From Polaribacter pectinis (GTDB taxonomy: Bacteria; Bacteroidota; Bacteroidia; Flavobacteriales; Flavobacteriaceae): a stretch of 64,000 nucleotides of DNA. This document shows, in pieces, positions 42,312-51,618 of this stretch; the first letter of the stretch is position 1; every line of letters begins with the position of its first letter. Made by a program: the position numbers and the translations under genes. Under the pieces are notes generated by a model that searched no databases, was not told where the DNA came from, and saw nothing but the letters and a program-made list of their open reading frames with translations. Location: NCBI RefSeq assembly GCF_014352875.1, contig NZ_CP060695.1, positions 3,317,501 through 3,381,500 of the forward strand. The letters run 5' to 3'.

Positions 42312-42363
42312 GGTATTACAAAAATACCTGACAATATTAATCCATCTGCACAATTACGTGCAG
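42312..42363 (+). promoter_or_regulatory. Two hairpins in the RNase G leader
   Basis: GGTATT-N5-AATACC (42312-42328) and CTGCAC-AATTAC-GTGCAG (42346-42363), the second ending 19 bp before the RNase G ATG. Neither has a T run. By analogy with the self-cleaved rne leader of E. coli they may mediate feedback control; this is inference. Confidence 0.35.
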
Positions 42364-42382
42364 TGTTAAAACCAAATTCAGC

Positions 42383-43912
42383 ATGAAAACAGAATTAATA
42401 ATTCGTTCAAATTCATCTGATATTGATTTTGCCTTATTAAGAGATGGAAAACTTATTGAATTAAATAATGAAACAACTGGTAACAAGTTTTCTGTTGGCG
42501 ATATATTTTTAGCCAAAATAGGAAAAGTGTTAACAGGTTTAAATGCGGCCTTTGTAAATGTAGGTTACCCAAAAGATGGGTTTTTACATTATCATGATTT
42601 AGGTGCGCAGGTAAACTCATTAAACTCATTCCTTAAGAAAGTAAGCACAGGTAAGTATAAAGAATTCACTTTAAAGAACTTCCAAAAAGAGGAAGACATT
42701 AACAAAGACGGTAGTATTAACAAAGTAATAAAAACAGGACAAAACCTGTTAGTACAAATTGTAAAAGAACCAATTTCTACAAAAGGCCCAAGATTAAGTT
42801 CAGAACTTTCTATAGCTGGTAGATTTTTAGTTTTAGTTCCTTTTTCAAACAGAGTTTCAGTTTCTCAAAAAATTGAAGACCCAAAAGAAAAAGAACGTTT
42901 AAAAAGATTAGCAAAAAGCATAAAACCTAAAGGTTTTGGCGTTATTTTAAGAACTGTTGCAGAAGGAAAAAAAGTAGCAGAATTAGATAAAGATTTGCAA
43001 AACTCATTAGAGCGTTGGAAAACTATGTGTAAGCGAATTGCAAACACAAACACACCAACAAAAATATTGAGTGAATTAAACAGAGCATCTTCTATTTTAA
43101 GAGATGTAATGAATGATTCTTTTACAAATATTGTAACAAATGATGAAACACTGAAAGTAGAAATCAAAGAGTATTTACAAGAAATTTTTCCTGAAAAGGA
43201 GAAGATTGTAAAATTACATAAATCAGAAATTCCGATTTTTGAAAAATACGGAATAGAACGTCAGATTAAAACATCGTTTGGAAAAACAGTTTCTATGAGT
43301 AGAGGTGCCTATTTAGTAATAGAGCACACAGAAGCTTTACATGTTATAGATGTAAACAGTGGAAACCGTTCTAATAAAGCAGGTTCTCAAGAAGATACAG
43401 CATTAGAAGTAAATTTAATTTCTGCTACAGAAATAGCACGTCAGTTACAACTGCGTGATATGGGCGGAATTATAGTTGTAGATTTTATTGATATGCACAA
43501 GGCTGAAAACAGAAATAAATTGTATCAGCACTTGAAAGAACAAATGGCTTTAGATAGAACAAAGCACAAAATATTACCTCCAAGTAAATTTGGATTGGTA
43601 CAAATTACAAGACAAAGGGTAAGACCAGAGTTAAGTATAAAAACTACCGAAGCCAACCCAAATGGAAATGGACAAGTAGAAGCGCCAATTGTCTTATTAG
43701 ACAAAATTGAAGCAGATTTAGAAAAATTTATTTCTAATCCAAAAAATAAAAAGATACAATTACACTTGCATCCATTTATTGCTGCATATTTATTAAAAGG
43801 CGTAAATTCTATACGTTTTAGATGGTATCTAAAACACAAAAAGTGGATTACAATTATACCTAGAGATGCTTACACATACTTACATTATAGATTTAAATCT
43901 GTTAAAGATTAA
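42383..43912 (+). CDS. rng: Ribonuclease E/G
   Basis: 509 residues. S1 domain at the N-terminus (about 35-130; VGDIFLAKIGKVLTGLNAAFVNVG in parts) with a family-typical insertion, the 5'-sensor/catalytic core TGPRLSSELSIAGRFLVLVP-like segment, and HVIDVNSGNRS, NLISATEIARQLQLRDMGGIIVVDFIDM with the metal-binding Asp residues. No long disordered RNase E tail, so RNase G size. Roles: rRNA maturation and mRNA decay. It follows the HU/small basic protein unit after a terminator and has its own structured leader. Confidence 0.95.
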   Translation: MKTELIIRSNSSDIDFALLRDGKLIELNNETTGNKFSVGDIFLAKIGKVLTGLNAAFVNVGYPKDGFLHYHDLGAQVNSLNSFLKKVSTGKYKEFTLKNFQKEEDINKDGSINKVIKTGQNLLVQIVKEPISTKGPRLSSELSIAGRFLVLVPFSNRVSVSQKIEDPKEKERLKRLAKSIKPKGFGVILRTVAEGKKVAELDKDLQNSLERWKTMCKRIANTNTPTKILSELNRASSILRDVMNDSFTNIVTNDETLKVEIKEYLQEIFPEKEKIVKLHKSEIPIFEKYGIERQIKTSFGKTVSMSRGAYLVIEHTEALHVIDVNSGNRSNKAGSQEDTALEVNLISATEIARQLQLRDMGGIIVVDFIDMHKAENRNKLYQHLKEQMALDRTKHKILPPSKFGLVQITRQRVRPELSIKTTEANPNGNGQVEAPIVLLDKIEADLEKFISNPKNKKIQLHLHPFIAAYLLKGVNSIRFRWYLKHKKWITIIPRDAYTYLHYRFKSVKD

Positions 43913-43951
43913 ATTTTATAATTGTAAAAGGCAATAATTTTTTATCAAAAG

Positions 43952-43981
43952 AAAACCCACAACTTTAAAGTTGTGGGTTTT
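43952..43981. terminator. Terminator after rng
   Basis: AAAACCCACAACTTT is followed directly by its complement and a T run, 39 bp after the rng stop; A and T runs on both sides let it also end the leftward nuclease gene. Confidence 0.9.
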
Positions 43982-44036
43982 TTTATTTTTAGAATATTAA
44001 ATATTTATAATATTTTTCTAACTTAATAAGAGTAAG

Positions 44037-45092
44037 TTACTGTTTTTCTTTTATTAAATAAATATATACAGGGTAATGGTCAGAATATCCTCCTGTATAC
44101 CCACCGTTAGAAAAACTTCTAAAAGGGTAACCTTTATATTTCCCCTTTTTTCCGCTTAGAAAACGTTTGTTAAAAATCATAGCTTTGTACATTTTGTATG
44201 TAGAAAAATCTTTTTCTCCTTTGTCTAACAATTGAGATGTAAAAAGTATTTGGTCGAATAAGTTAAGGTTATCCCTGTATGCTAATGTGTTAAATCCTCT
44301 TCTATGTAAGTCTTCATATGGGTTGTATAAATCACCTTCTGCAACATCTTTCTTTCTACTCTTGGTTTTTAAAACCTCTTTAAAACTTGAGTTTATTGGG
44401 TCATCATTAAAATCACCCATTGTTAAGATTTTAGCATTAGGTTCTTTTTCTCTTATTTGAGCAATAATTTTTGTGTTTTGATATGCTGCTTTTTCACGTA
44501 AAGGTCTACTTTTTGCTTCACCACCACTTCTCGAAGGCCAATGATTTACTATAACATGTATCAATTCATCGTCTAAATAACCAGAAACTAATAACTGATC
44601 TCTTGTATAAACAGGGAAATTATCTCTGTAAATTTTAGGATTGAAAGCTTCGTGGTAAATAGGTTTAAAATATCTTTTCTGATATAATAATGCTACATCA
44701 ATTCCTCTTTTATCAGGAGAATCGTAATGGATAATACCATAGCGTTGTTTTGCTAAATGTTTAGATTTAACTAAATCTTCAAGAACACTTAAATTCTCTA
44801 CTTCAGAAACTCCAATAATAGCCGGACTTGTATTTGCTTTATCTAAACCAATTTGAGCAATCGTACTTGCTAATTTGTCAATTTTATCCCAATAAACTTT
44901 AGACCTATTAGCTTTAATTTCCATCATTGGGCTAGCTTCATCATTCTTTGTTACATCATTAATTGTGTCGAATAAATTTTCTAAATTATAAAAAGCAATT
45001 GTTCTTATGTTGTATTTTTTACCTTGCTTTTGACCAAAAGAAGATGAGATTGAAACTAAAAGCAATAATAATATGGCTATATTTTTTTTCAT
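44037..45092 (-). CDS. Secreted endonuclease/exonuclease/phosphatase-family protein
   Basis: 351 residues with signal peptide (MKKNIAILLLLLVSISSSFG). The EEP fold is shown by AFYNLENLFD (metal-binding Glu), IIGVSEVENLSVLEDLV, HVIVNHWPSRSGG, ILTMGDFNDDPINSSF and the final YSDHYPVYIYL (catalytic Asp-His). Secreted members often cleave DNA or phosphodiesters outside the cell. It diverges from a TonB receptor/DUF5689 lipoprotein pair, a grouping that suggests scavenging of nucleic acid or phosphate. Confidence 0.9.
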   Translation of the reverse strand: MKKNIAILLLLLVSISSSFGQKQGKKYNIRTIAFYNLENLFDTINDVTKNDEASPMMEIKANRSKVYWDKIDKLASTIAQIGLDKANTSPAIIGVSEVENLSVLEDLVKSKHLAKQRYGIIHYDSPDKRGIDVALLYQKRYFKPIYHEAFNPKIYRDNFPVYTRDQLLVSGYLDDELIHVIVNHWPSRSGGEAKSRPLREKAAYQNTKIIAQIREKEPNAKILTMGDFNDDPINSSFKEVLKTKSRKKDVAEGDLYNPYEDLHRRGFNTLAYRDNLNLFDQILFTSQLLDKGEKDFSTYKMYKAMIFNKRFLSGKKGKYKGYPFRSFSNGGYTGGYSDHYPVYIYLIKEKQ

Positions 45093-45155
45093 TTTATATA
45101 TTTTCTATGCAAACATATAAAACAAATTTCACGCCAAAAATTTTATATTCATATT

Positions 45156-45185
45156 TTAACACAATTGTATGTTAAAAATTGTTAA
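45156..45185. promoter_or_regulatory. TTAACA hexamers in the nuclease/TonB divergent region
   Basis: The plus strand has TTAACA at 45156-45161; the minus strand has TTAACA at 45185-45180 and 45175-45170 with 4 bp between. TTAACA and TGTTAA also form an inverted repeat with 8-bp spacing (45156-45175). Compare the TTAACA repeats at 15675-15722. Confidence 0.35.
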
Positions 45186-45233
45186 TTTTGTGAGCATTTT
45201 TGCAAAAAATATATAAAATATAAATACACATTT

Positions 45234-48041
45234 ATGAGAAAAATTGTTTTATCAATATTTATGTTGTTATTCTTTAGTATAGGGTTACAAGCACAGAATA
45301 TTGTAAAAGGAATTGTTTCAGACAGCGATTCAGAAAACCCTCTGCGAAGTGTTTCGGTTAGCGTAATTAACACTTCAATTAGCCAGATTACAGGTGCAGA
45401 TGGTGTCTTTACTTTAAAAAACCTTACCAACGGCAACTACATTGTAGAGATTAAATTAGCGGGTTATGAAACACAAAATTTTCCTGTAGAACTTACTGGG
45501 AAAATGGTAGATTTAGGTACTATCTTATTATATAAAGATATAACTGAAGACCAAGACTTAAGTATTGTTACCATTACAGATGATGAATTAAACGATGATG
45601 GTGGTGCTGCAGATAATATTTCTGGTTTGTTACAAGCAAGTCAAGATGTATATTTAAGAACGGCTGCTTTCGAATTTAGTTCTTCTTTTTTTAGAATTAG
45701 AGGTTTAGATTCAGAAAATGGTAAGTTACTTATTAACGGAATAGACATGAACAAGCTTTATAGTGGAAGACCACAATGGAGTAATTGGGGAGGTTTAAAT
45801 GATGTTTTAAGAAATCAAGAATTTAGTACTGGTTTAACTGCCTCTGCTTATACTTTTGGAGGAATTTTAGGTTCTACAAATATAAATGTAAGAGCTTCAA
45901 CCCAAAGACCAGGAACTCGTATTTCTTATGCAGCGTCTAACAGAAGTTACCAACACAGAGTTATGGCAACACATTCTTCAGGTATGTCTGAAGATGGTTG
46001 GGCATACACAGTTGCTGCAAGTAGAAGAGCAGGAAATGAAGGTTTTGTAGATGGTACTATGTATAATGCAAACTCTATGTTTCTTTCTTTAGAAAAGAAA
46101 TTTAATGAAGAACATAGCTTAAATTTTACTTCAATTACAGCTTTTAATAGAAGAGGAAAATCTGCTCCACAAACTCAAGAAGTTTTCGATTTAAAAGGTA
46201 TTAGATATAACTCTTATTGGGGTTTTCAGAATAATGAAATTAGAAACTCTCGTATTAAAGAAGTTTCAGAACCAATTTTAATGTTGAATCATTACTGGGA
46301 TTTAAATGAAACTACATCTATTAATACAAATGTTTCTTACCAATTTGGTAAAACAGGAAATAGTAGAATAGACAATAACGGAACTAGAGTAGATGGAACT
46401 GCTGTAGATGGTAATGGAAATCCTTATATTGTTAATTTAGGAGCTTCTAACCCAGATCCTACATATTATCAAAAACTACCTAGTTATGGTTTAAGACAAG
46501 GGTATTCTAATATTTATGATATCCAACAGAACTTTATAAATGATGGTCAGTTAAACTGGAATAGTTTGTATAATGCAAACCTTAATCCACAAAATGGAGG
46601 GAATTCTTCTTATGTTTTATATGAAGATAGAAATGATGATACTCAATTTACTGTAAACAGTATTTTAGACAAAGAAATATCAGAAAATATCACTTTAAAT
46701 GCCAGAGTTCAATACACTAAATTAAAATCTAAAAACTTTGCAGAAGTAATAGATTTATTAGGAGGAACAGGTTATTTAGATGCAGATTCTTTTGCAGATT
46801 CTTTCGATGAAAAACAAAACGATTTACTAAACCCATTAAATGTAGTAGGAGTAGGAGAAAAGTTTAAATACAATTTTAATTTGTTTTCTGATGTAATAGA
46901 TGGTTTTGTTCAGGGACAATTTAAATATAATAAAGTTGACTTTTATTTAGCTGCTAACGTATCTAGAACATCTCATCAAAGAGAAGGTTTGTTTCAAAAT
47001 GGAGGTTTTGCAAATAATTCTTTAGGGAAGTCAGAAGAATTATCATTTACAAATTATGGTGCTAAAGGTGGTTTTACTTATAAGTTTTCTGGACGTCATT
47101 TATTTAATGTAAATGCAGGTTATCTAACAAAAGCACCTAACTTAAGAAATTCATTTTCTAATTCTAGAGAAAATAATAATACTGTAGAGAATTTAACTAG
47201 CGAAAAAATAATGACTGCAGATGCAAGTTATATTTTTAGAGGTCCAATTTTACAAGCTAAAGTTACAGGTTATTACACAAAAGTTCAAGACGCAACAGAA
47301 ATTTCTTTTTTCTTTGCTGATGGAATTGGAGGAGACAACACAGCATTTGTACAAGAAATTTTATCAGGAATTGATAAAAAACATTTTGGAGCAGAATTTG
47401 GTGTAGAAGCGCAGGTAACACCTACTATTAAGTTAAAAGCTGCAGGTAATATTGGGCAATATACTTATGATAATAATCCAAATTTATACTTAACTACAGA
47501 GAACAATACACGTTCTACAGATGCAGGTTTTGTTAACGGTCGTAAAGATTTTGGTGCAGCAAACCTTAAGAATTACAAATTAGCAGCAGGACCACAAACA
47601 GCTTATTCAGTTGGTTTTGAATATAGAGACCCAGATTATTGGTTTGTTGGTGCAACTGCAAACTTTTTTGATAATGTATATGTAGATGTAGCTCCGTTAA
47701 CAAGAACTTCTAATTTTGCAGATGATGGAGGAATTCCATTTAATGATTATGATGTTGACATTGCTAGAGAATTATTACAACAAGAAAAGTTTAACAATTA
47801 TATGGTTGTAAACATGATTGGTGGTAAATCTTGGAAAATAGGAGATCAATATATTAGTGTATTTGCTAGTCTTGGTAATTTATTTAACACCAAATATAAA
47901 TCTGGTGGTTTTGAGCAAGGTAGAAACGCAAATTACAGACAATTAAAAGAAGATAAAGAATTAGATACACCTGTATTTGGAAACAAATATTGGTTTGGTA
48001 GAGGAACTTCTTATTTCTTAAACGTAAACTATAGATTTTAA
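45234..48041 (+). CDS. TonB-dependent outer-membrane receptor
   Basis: 935 residues. Signal peptide (to about 21), carboxypeptidase-regulatory-like domain (VKGIVSDSDSENPLRSVSVSV, TNGNYIVEIKLAGYET), a plug (NISGLLQASQDVYLRTAAFE, FRIRGLDSENGKLLINGIDM) and a large barrel ending SYFLNVNYRF. The following lipoprotein gene starts 32 bp later, so the two form one unit. Divergent from the secreted EEP protein; likely import of a product released by it. Confidence 0.93.
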   Translation: MRKIVLSIFMLLFFSIGLQAQNIVKGIVSDSDSENPLRSVSVSVINTSISQITGADGVFTLKNLTNGNYIVEIKLAGYETQNFPVELTGKMVDLGTILLYKDITEDQDLSIVTITDDELNDDGGAADNISGLLQASQDVYLRTAAFEFSSSFFRIRGLDSENGKLLINGIDMNKLYSGRPQWSNWGGLNDVLRNQEFSTGLTASAYTFGGILGSTNINVRASTQRPGTRISYAASNRSYQHRVMATHSSGMSEDGWAYTVAASRRAGNEGFVDGTMYNANSMFLSLEKKFNEEHSLNFTSITAFNRRGKSAPQTQEVFDLKGIRYNSYWGFQNNEIRNSRIKEVSEPILMLNHYWDLNETTSINTNVSYQFGKTGNSRIDNNGTRVDGTAVDGNGNPYIVNLGASNPDPTYYQKLPSYGLRQGYSNIYDIQQNFINDGQLNWNSLYNANLNPQNGGNSSYVLYEDRNDDTQFTVNSILDKEISENITLNARVQYTKLKSKNFAEVIDLLGGTGYLDADSFADSFDEKQNDLLNPLNVVGVGEKFKYNFNLFSDVIDGFVQGQFKYNKVDFYLAANVSRTSHQREGLFQNGGFANNSLGKSEELSFTNYGAKGGFTYKFSGRHLFNVNAGYLTKAPNLRNSFSNSRENNNTVENLTSEKIMTADASYIFRGPILQAKVTGYYTKVQDATEISFFFADGIGGDNTAFVQEILSGIDKKHFGAEFGVEAQVTPTIKLKAAGNIGQYTYDNNPNLYLTTENNTRSTDAGFVNGRKDFGAANLKNYKLAAGPQTAYSVGFEYRDPDYWFVGATANFFDNVYVDVAPLTRTSNFADDGGIPFNDYDVDIARELLQQEKFNNYMVVNMIGGKSWKIGDQYISVFASLGNLFNTKYKSGGFEQGRNANYRQLKEDKELDTPVFGNKYWFGRGTSYFLNVNYRF

Positions 48042-48073
48042 ATAAAATAAAAAACTCATTAATATATACAATT

Positions 48074-49516
48074 ATGAAAACAAATAAAATTTTCGGCTTT
48101 TTATCATTTTTAATGATAGCCTTCTCAATTACATCTTGTGTACAAGATGGAGATTTTACAGTACCAGATGTATCTGTTGTAGAACCTAATATTACAGCAA
48201 ATTCTTCAGTTTTAGCAATTAAAACGGCGTTACAGCAAGAGTTTAATTCTAGCGGAGATTTAGTGTATACTTTTTTCGAAAATGAAGAAAACCCAACTTA
48301 TGTAGAAGCTTATGTTGTATCTAGTGATGCAACAGGTAATTTTTACAAAAAATTAATGGTACAAGATAAGCCAGAAAACCCAACAGCAGGGATTGAAATT
48401 ATAATAAACCAAACTTCTTTAAGTGAAACTTTTGATATCGGAAGAAAGATCTATATTAAATTAGATGGTTTGTCAGTTTCTTATGATGATGGGGAAAGCG
48501 CTAATTTTATTAGCCCAACAAATGGTATTCCTGGTAAATATGTTTTAGGAGTTTTAGATGGAGATCAAGTAGATGATATTCCTTCTACATCTGTAGCAAA
48601 ACATATTTTTAGATCTGCAACTGTTGCAGAAATAGTACCTACAAGTATTAAGTTAGCAGATATTACAGGAGAACACATTAGTACAATGATACAATTACCT
48701 TCTGCACAAATGTTAAAGTCAGATTTAACTAAAACTTTTGCAGGTGAATCTAATGATGAGTTTGATGGTTTTAGAACTGTTTTTGAATGTGAAACAGAAA
48801 AAACAATCCAATTACAAACAAGTACGTTTGCAAGTTTTAAATCTAATTTAGTTCCTCAAGGAAAAGGTACATTTACAGCAGTATTATCTAAAGACTTTAG
48901 ATCAGAGTTTTTAGTTGCTATAGCAAACAAACCGTCAGATTTAGAATTTACAGATATGGACAGATGTGATCCTCCAGTTTTAGATTGTGGTACAGGAGCA
49001 GTTGGTGGAAGCGTTGTTTTATTAGAAGAAGATTTCGAAAACATTACAACGTCTGGTGCAATTACTGCTGCAGGTTGGACAAACGTAAACGTAAATGGTG
49101 GAAGTACTATTTACCAATCAAGAAGTTTTAGTGGAAATAGATACCTTCAAATTTCGGCATTTAGATCAGGAGAAACTCCATTAGAAGTTTGGTTAGTTTC
49201 ACCAGAAATAGATTTAGATGCTACAACAGATGAAGAGTTAACATTTGAAACAAATACAGGTTTTGATAATGGAAAAGCATTATCAACTTATGTATCTTCA
49301 GATTTTACAGGAGATGTAACTACGGCTACTTGGTTAAGATTAGATGCAGTTTTATCTGAAGGACCATCTTCTGGTTACGGAAGTTTTGTTAGTTCTGGTT
49401 CTATAAATGTTTCTTGTTTATCAGGTAAACTTCATGTTGCTTTTAAATATGAAGGAGCAGATAATGGTGTAACTACTACTTTTCAAGTAGATAATGTAAA
49501 GGTTACAGGAAAATAA
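48074..49516 (+). CDS. DUF5689-type surface lipoprotein
   Basis: 480 residues. Lipoprotein signal with Cys22 (IAFSITSCVQDGDF; acidic residues after Cys). An OB-like DUF5689 region (about 40-300: YVEAYVVSSDATGNFYKKLMVQD in parts, GRKIYIKLDGLSVSYDDG) and a C-terminal jelly-roll of the 'choice-of-anchor' type (about 315-480: VVLLEEDFENITTSGAI, AGWTNVN, EVWLVSPEIDL, FKYEGADNGVTTTFQVDNV). This pairs with the TonB receptor as its probable surface partner. Confidence 0.85.
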   Translation: MKTNKIFGFLSFLMIAFSITSCVQDGDFTVPDVSVVEPNITANSSVLAIKTALQQEFNSSGDLVYTFFENEENPTYVEAYVVSSDATGNFYKKLMVQDKPENPTAGIEIIINQTSLSETFDIGRKIYIKLDGLSVSYDDGESANFISPTNGIPGKYVLGVLDGDQVDDIPSTSVAKHIFRSATVAEIVPTSIKLADITGEHISTMIQLPSAQMLKSDLTKTFAGESNDEFDGFRTVFECETEKTIQLQTSTFASFKSNLVPQGKGTFTAVLSKDFRSEFLVAIANKPSDLEFTDMDRCDPPVLDCGTGAVGGSVVLLEEDFENITTSGAITAAGWTNVNVNGGSTIYQSRSFSGNRYLQISAFRSGETPLEVWLVSPEIDLDATTDEELTFETNTGFDNGKALSTYVSSDFTGDVTTATWLRLDAVLSEGPSSGYGSFVSSGSINVSCLSGKLHVAFKYEGADNGVTTTFQVDNVKVTGK

Positions 49517-49535
49517 TTTTTCCTTTAATTATATA

Positions 49536-49573
49536 AAAAAAGCCAGTAAAGTTAATTCTTTACTGGCTTTTTT
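49536..49573. terminator. Bidirectional terminator
   Basis: AAAAAAGCCAGTAAAG pairs with its complement over a 6-nt loop, between the rightward lipoprotein gene and the leftward regulator gene. Confidence 0.92.
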
Positions 49574-49592
49574 GTTTTTAATAGCTTAATAC

Positions 49593-50237
49593 TTATAGTG
49601 TATAAATTTTATTTTTAATAGCATACATTACTAAACCAACTCTATTTCTTACGTTTAGTTTAGTAAACAAAACATCTCTATAGCCATCTATTGTTTTTGG
49701 GCTTAAACACATTCTGTCTGCAATTTCTTTATAAGTTAATTCAGTGCAAGCTAACTTCATAAATGTAAGTTCTCTTTCTTTAAATACAATAGTATCTTTT
49801 CCATTACCAGAAATAGATTGCATTAATAAATTGGTAACATTTTTTGTGTGAAAAAAACCATTTTCTACAACTTCTATAAGAGCATGTTCTAAAACAGATT
49901 TTTCTGTGTCTTTTAATAAGTAACCAATTGCACCTGCTTTTAACATTTTAAGAACTGTAGTATCTTCATCTTCTACAGAAAGTGCCATAATGTTTGTTAT
50001 AGGGTAATTTTCTGTAACCCATTCTGTAGTTTCAATTCCGTTCATAATTGGCATATTAATATCCATTAAAACTACATCTGGAATGTTTTTTGGAGAAGAA
50101 GAGAACTTATCAATTAATTCTTGTCCGTTTTTGCAAGTATATAAAACTTTAAATTTATCAAAAGTATTAACCATACCTGCAATTGCTTGCGATAATAATG
50201 TATGATCGTCTACAATTACTACTGAATATTTTATCAT
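49593..50237 (-). CDS. NarL/LuxR-family response regulator, second cassette
   Basis: 214 residues. Receiver domain with DDH at 10-12, phospho-acceptor Asp59 in VVLMDINMPIMNG, and LSVEDED, YLLKDTEK switch motifs; LuxR helix-turn-helix at about 150-210 (FKERELTFMKLACTELTYKEIADRM in parts, SPKTIDGYRDVLFTKL). The start overlaps the kinase gene by 4 bp. It is a paralogue of the regulator at 4934-5614 with the same gene order around it. Confidence 0.93.
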   Translation of the reverse strand: MIKYSVVIVDDHTLLSQAIAGMVNTFDKFKVLYTCKNGQELIDKFSSSPKNIPDVVLMDINMPIMNGIETTEWVTENYPITNIMALSVEDEDTTVLKMLKAGAIGYLLKDTEKSVLEHALIEVVENGFFHTKNVTNLLMQSISGNGKDTIVFKERELTFMKLACTELTYKEIADRMCLSPKTIDGYRDVLFTKLNVRNRVGLVMYAIKNKIYTL

Positions 50238-50998
50238 AATTTATAATGTATAGATAGTTTTGTTCCTGCCCCTTTTTTTGATGAAAATTTGGCTTCAGCT
50301 CCAATTAATTTTGCTCTATTCTTTATGTTTTCTAAACCAATTCCTTTATTAGTATTTTCTGGTGCAGCAAAACCAATTCCGTTATCTGTGGCAGTAATAA
50401 TTAGTGTGTCTAATGTATATTCTAAAACTACCGTAAGCATAGAGGCTTTAGAATGTTTAATGGTATTAGAAAAGAATTCTTGTAAAATTCTAAAAATTAT
50501 TATGCTAGATTTTTTATCAATTTCTAATTCTTTACCTATAATTTTAAGGTTAGAATCTATAAAGTTTAATCGATTAAATCTATCAATTTCTAACTGAATT
50601 GCTTCACGTAAATCAATATTTTTAATTGCTTCTGGATTTATTAATTTAGACAAAGATCTTACTTCTGTTAATCCTTTAGAGATGGTTTGTGAAACTTCAT
50701 TAATGTTTTCTTTTGTAGTAGTTTGCAACTGAATTTTTGCCAATGTTAAAAGCTGACCAATATTATCGTGCAATTCCCAACTTATGTTTCTTAAAGTTTC
50801 TTCTCTAATTTCTATTTGAGTTTCAGCAATTTCGCGCTCAAAACGTTTTTTTTCGTCTTTTTGTTCTTGTAATAATTTGTTTTTCCTGTTTTGATAAACC
50901 ACAAAGAAAACAACAACAGTTATTGTCATTAATAAAATTAATAGCGATGTAAAAATTAATGTAGATTCTACTCCTGATTGTACTCCTTCTTGCTCCAT
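50234..50998 (-). CDS. HisKA_3 sensor histidine kinase, second cassette
   Basis: 254 residues from the ATG at 50998 (MEQEGVQSGVESTLIF); a TTG 21 bp upstream is open but improbable. One membrane helix (about 13-36), a charged coiled coil, HisKA_3 with phospho-acceptor His77 in LRNISWELHDNIGQL, and the HATPase boxes LQEFFSNTIKHS, DNGIGFA and GIGLENIKNRAKL. No sensor domain is present. It overlaps the end of the 7TM gene by 31 bp and the regulator by 4 bp, so the three proteins are translationally coupled. Confidence 0.92.
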   Translation of the reverse strand: MEQEGVQSGVESTLIFTSLLILLMTITVVVFFVVYQNRKNKLLQEQKDEKKRFEREIAETQIEIREETLRNISWELHDNIGQLLTLAKIQLQTTTKENINEVSQTISKGLTEVRSLSKLINPEAIKNIDLREAIQLEIDRFNRLNFIDSNLKIIGKELEIDKKSSIIIFRILQEFFSNTIKHSKASMLTVVLEYTLDTLIITATDNGIGFAAPENTNKGIGLENIKNRAKLIGAEAKFSSKKGAGTKLSIHYKL

Positions 50999-51600
50999 AT
51001 AAAACCGATTGAATAACAAGTATATAAAATTAGATTAAAAGAGATTAGAATTATTTGATACAAATTTTGATTAGACATTGTTATTTCTTCTGTATAAATC
51101 ATAAAAGGTATTATACCAACATTAAAAAGAAGTAATGCAGTTGCTATCCAAAAACTTAATTTATATTTAATGTGAATCATTATTTTACTAGATAGTAATT
51201 CCGAAAAATATAAAAGTGTAGCAATTAAATTAATAATAGCACCAAAAACAAATGCTTTAATATGATATTCTTTATTGTCTTCAAAAATAAAACTATAAAC
51301 GTCTATAAAAACAAATAGTATTGCTAGAAAAAATACTATTTGTTTAAACTTCTTTTTTTGTATTATTTTGTAATACCAATTAAAATAAAATAAAAAACTT
51401 ATTAAAAAATAGATATTATACACCCAGCTATTTTCTGTTTTTAAAACCTTACCAATATAGCCTCCAATGCCAAAATCAATAATAAAAACAAACCACAGAA
51501 AATGCATAAAATACTTTTCTGTTGATTTGTTGTATTTCTTGTAATGATAAGTAGCTAATAAAGCTGCAATAAACTCAAATACGTGAATAATATTACCCAT
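50968..51600 (-). CDS. 7-transmembrane protein of the second kinase cassette
   Basis: 210 residues with seven hydrophobic helices (starting near 4, 32, 58, 86, 115, 147 and 178) and a short charged C-terminus IWSKKEYNQE. No known family motif seen. It overlaps the kinase start by 31 bp. Size, topology and gene position match the 7TM protein at 6555-7190, although the sequences are only distantly alike. I infer a membrane sensor or partner for the kinase, which lacks an input domain. Confidence 0.8.
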   Translation of the reverse strand: MGNIIHVFEFIAALLATYHYKKYNKSTEKYFMHFLWFVFIIDFGIGGYIGKVLKTENSWVYNIYFLISFLFYFNWYYKIIQKKKFKQIVFFLAILFVFIDVYSFIFEDNKEYHIKAFVFGAIINLIATLLYFSELLSSKIMIHIKYKLSFWIATALLLFNVGIIPFMIYTEEITMSNQNLYQIILISFNLILYTCYSIGFIWSKKEYNQE

Positions 51601-51618
51601 TTTTTTAATAATCTTCTA

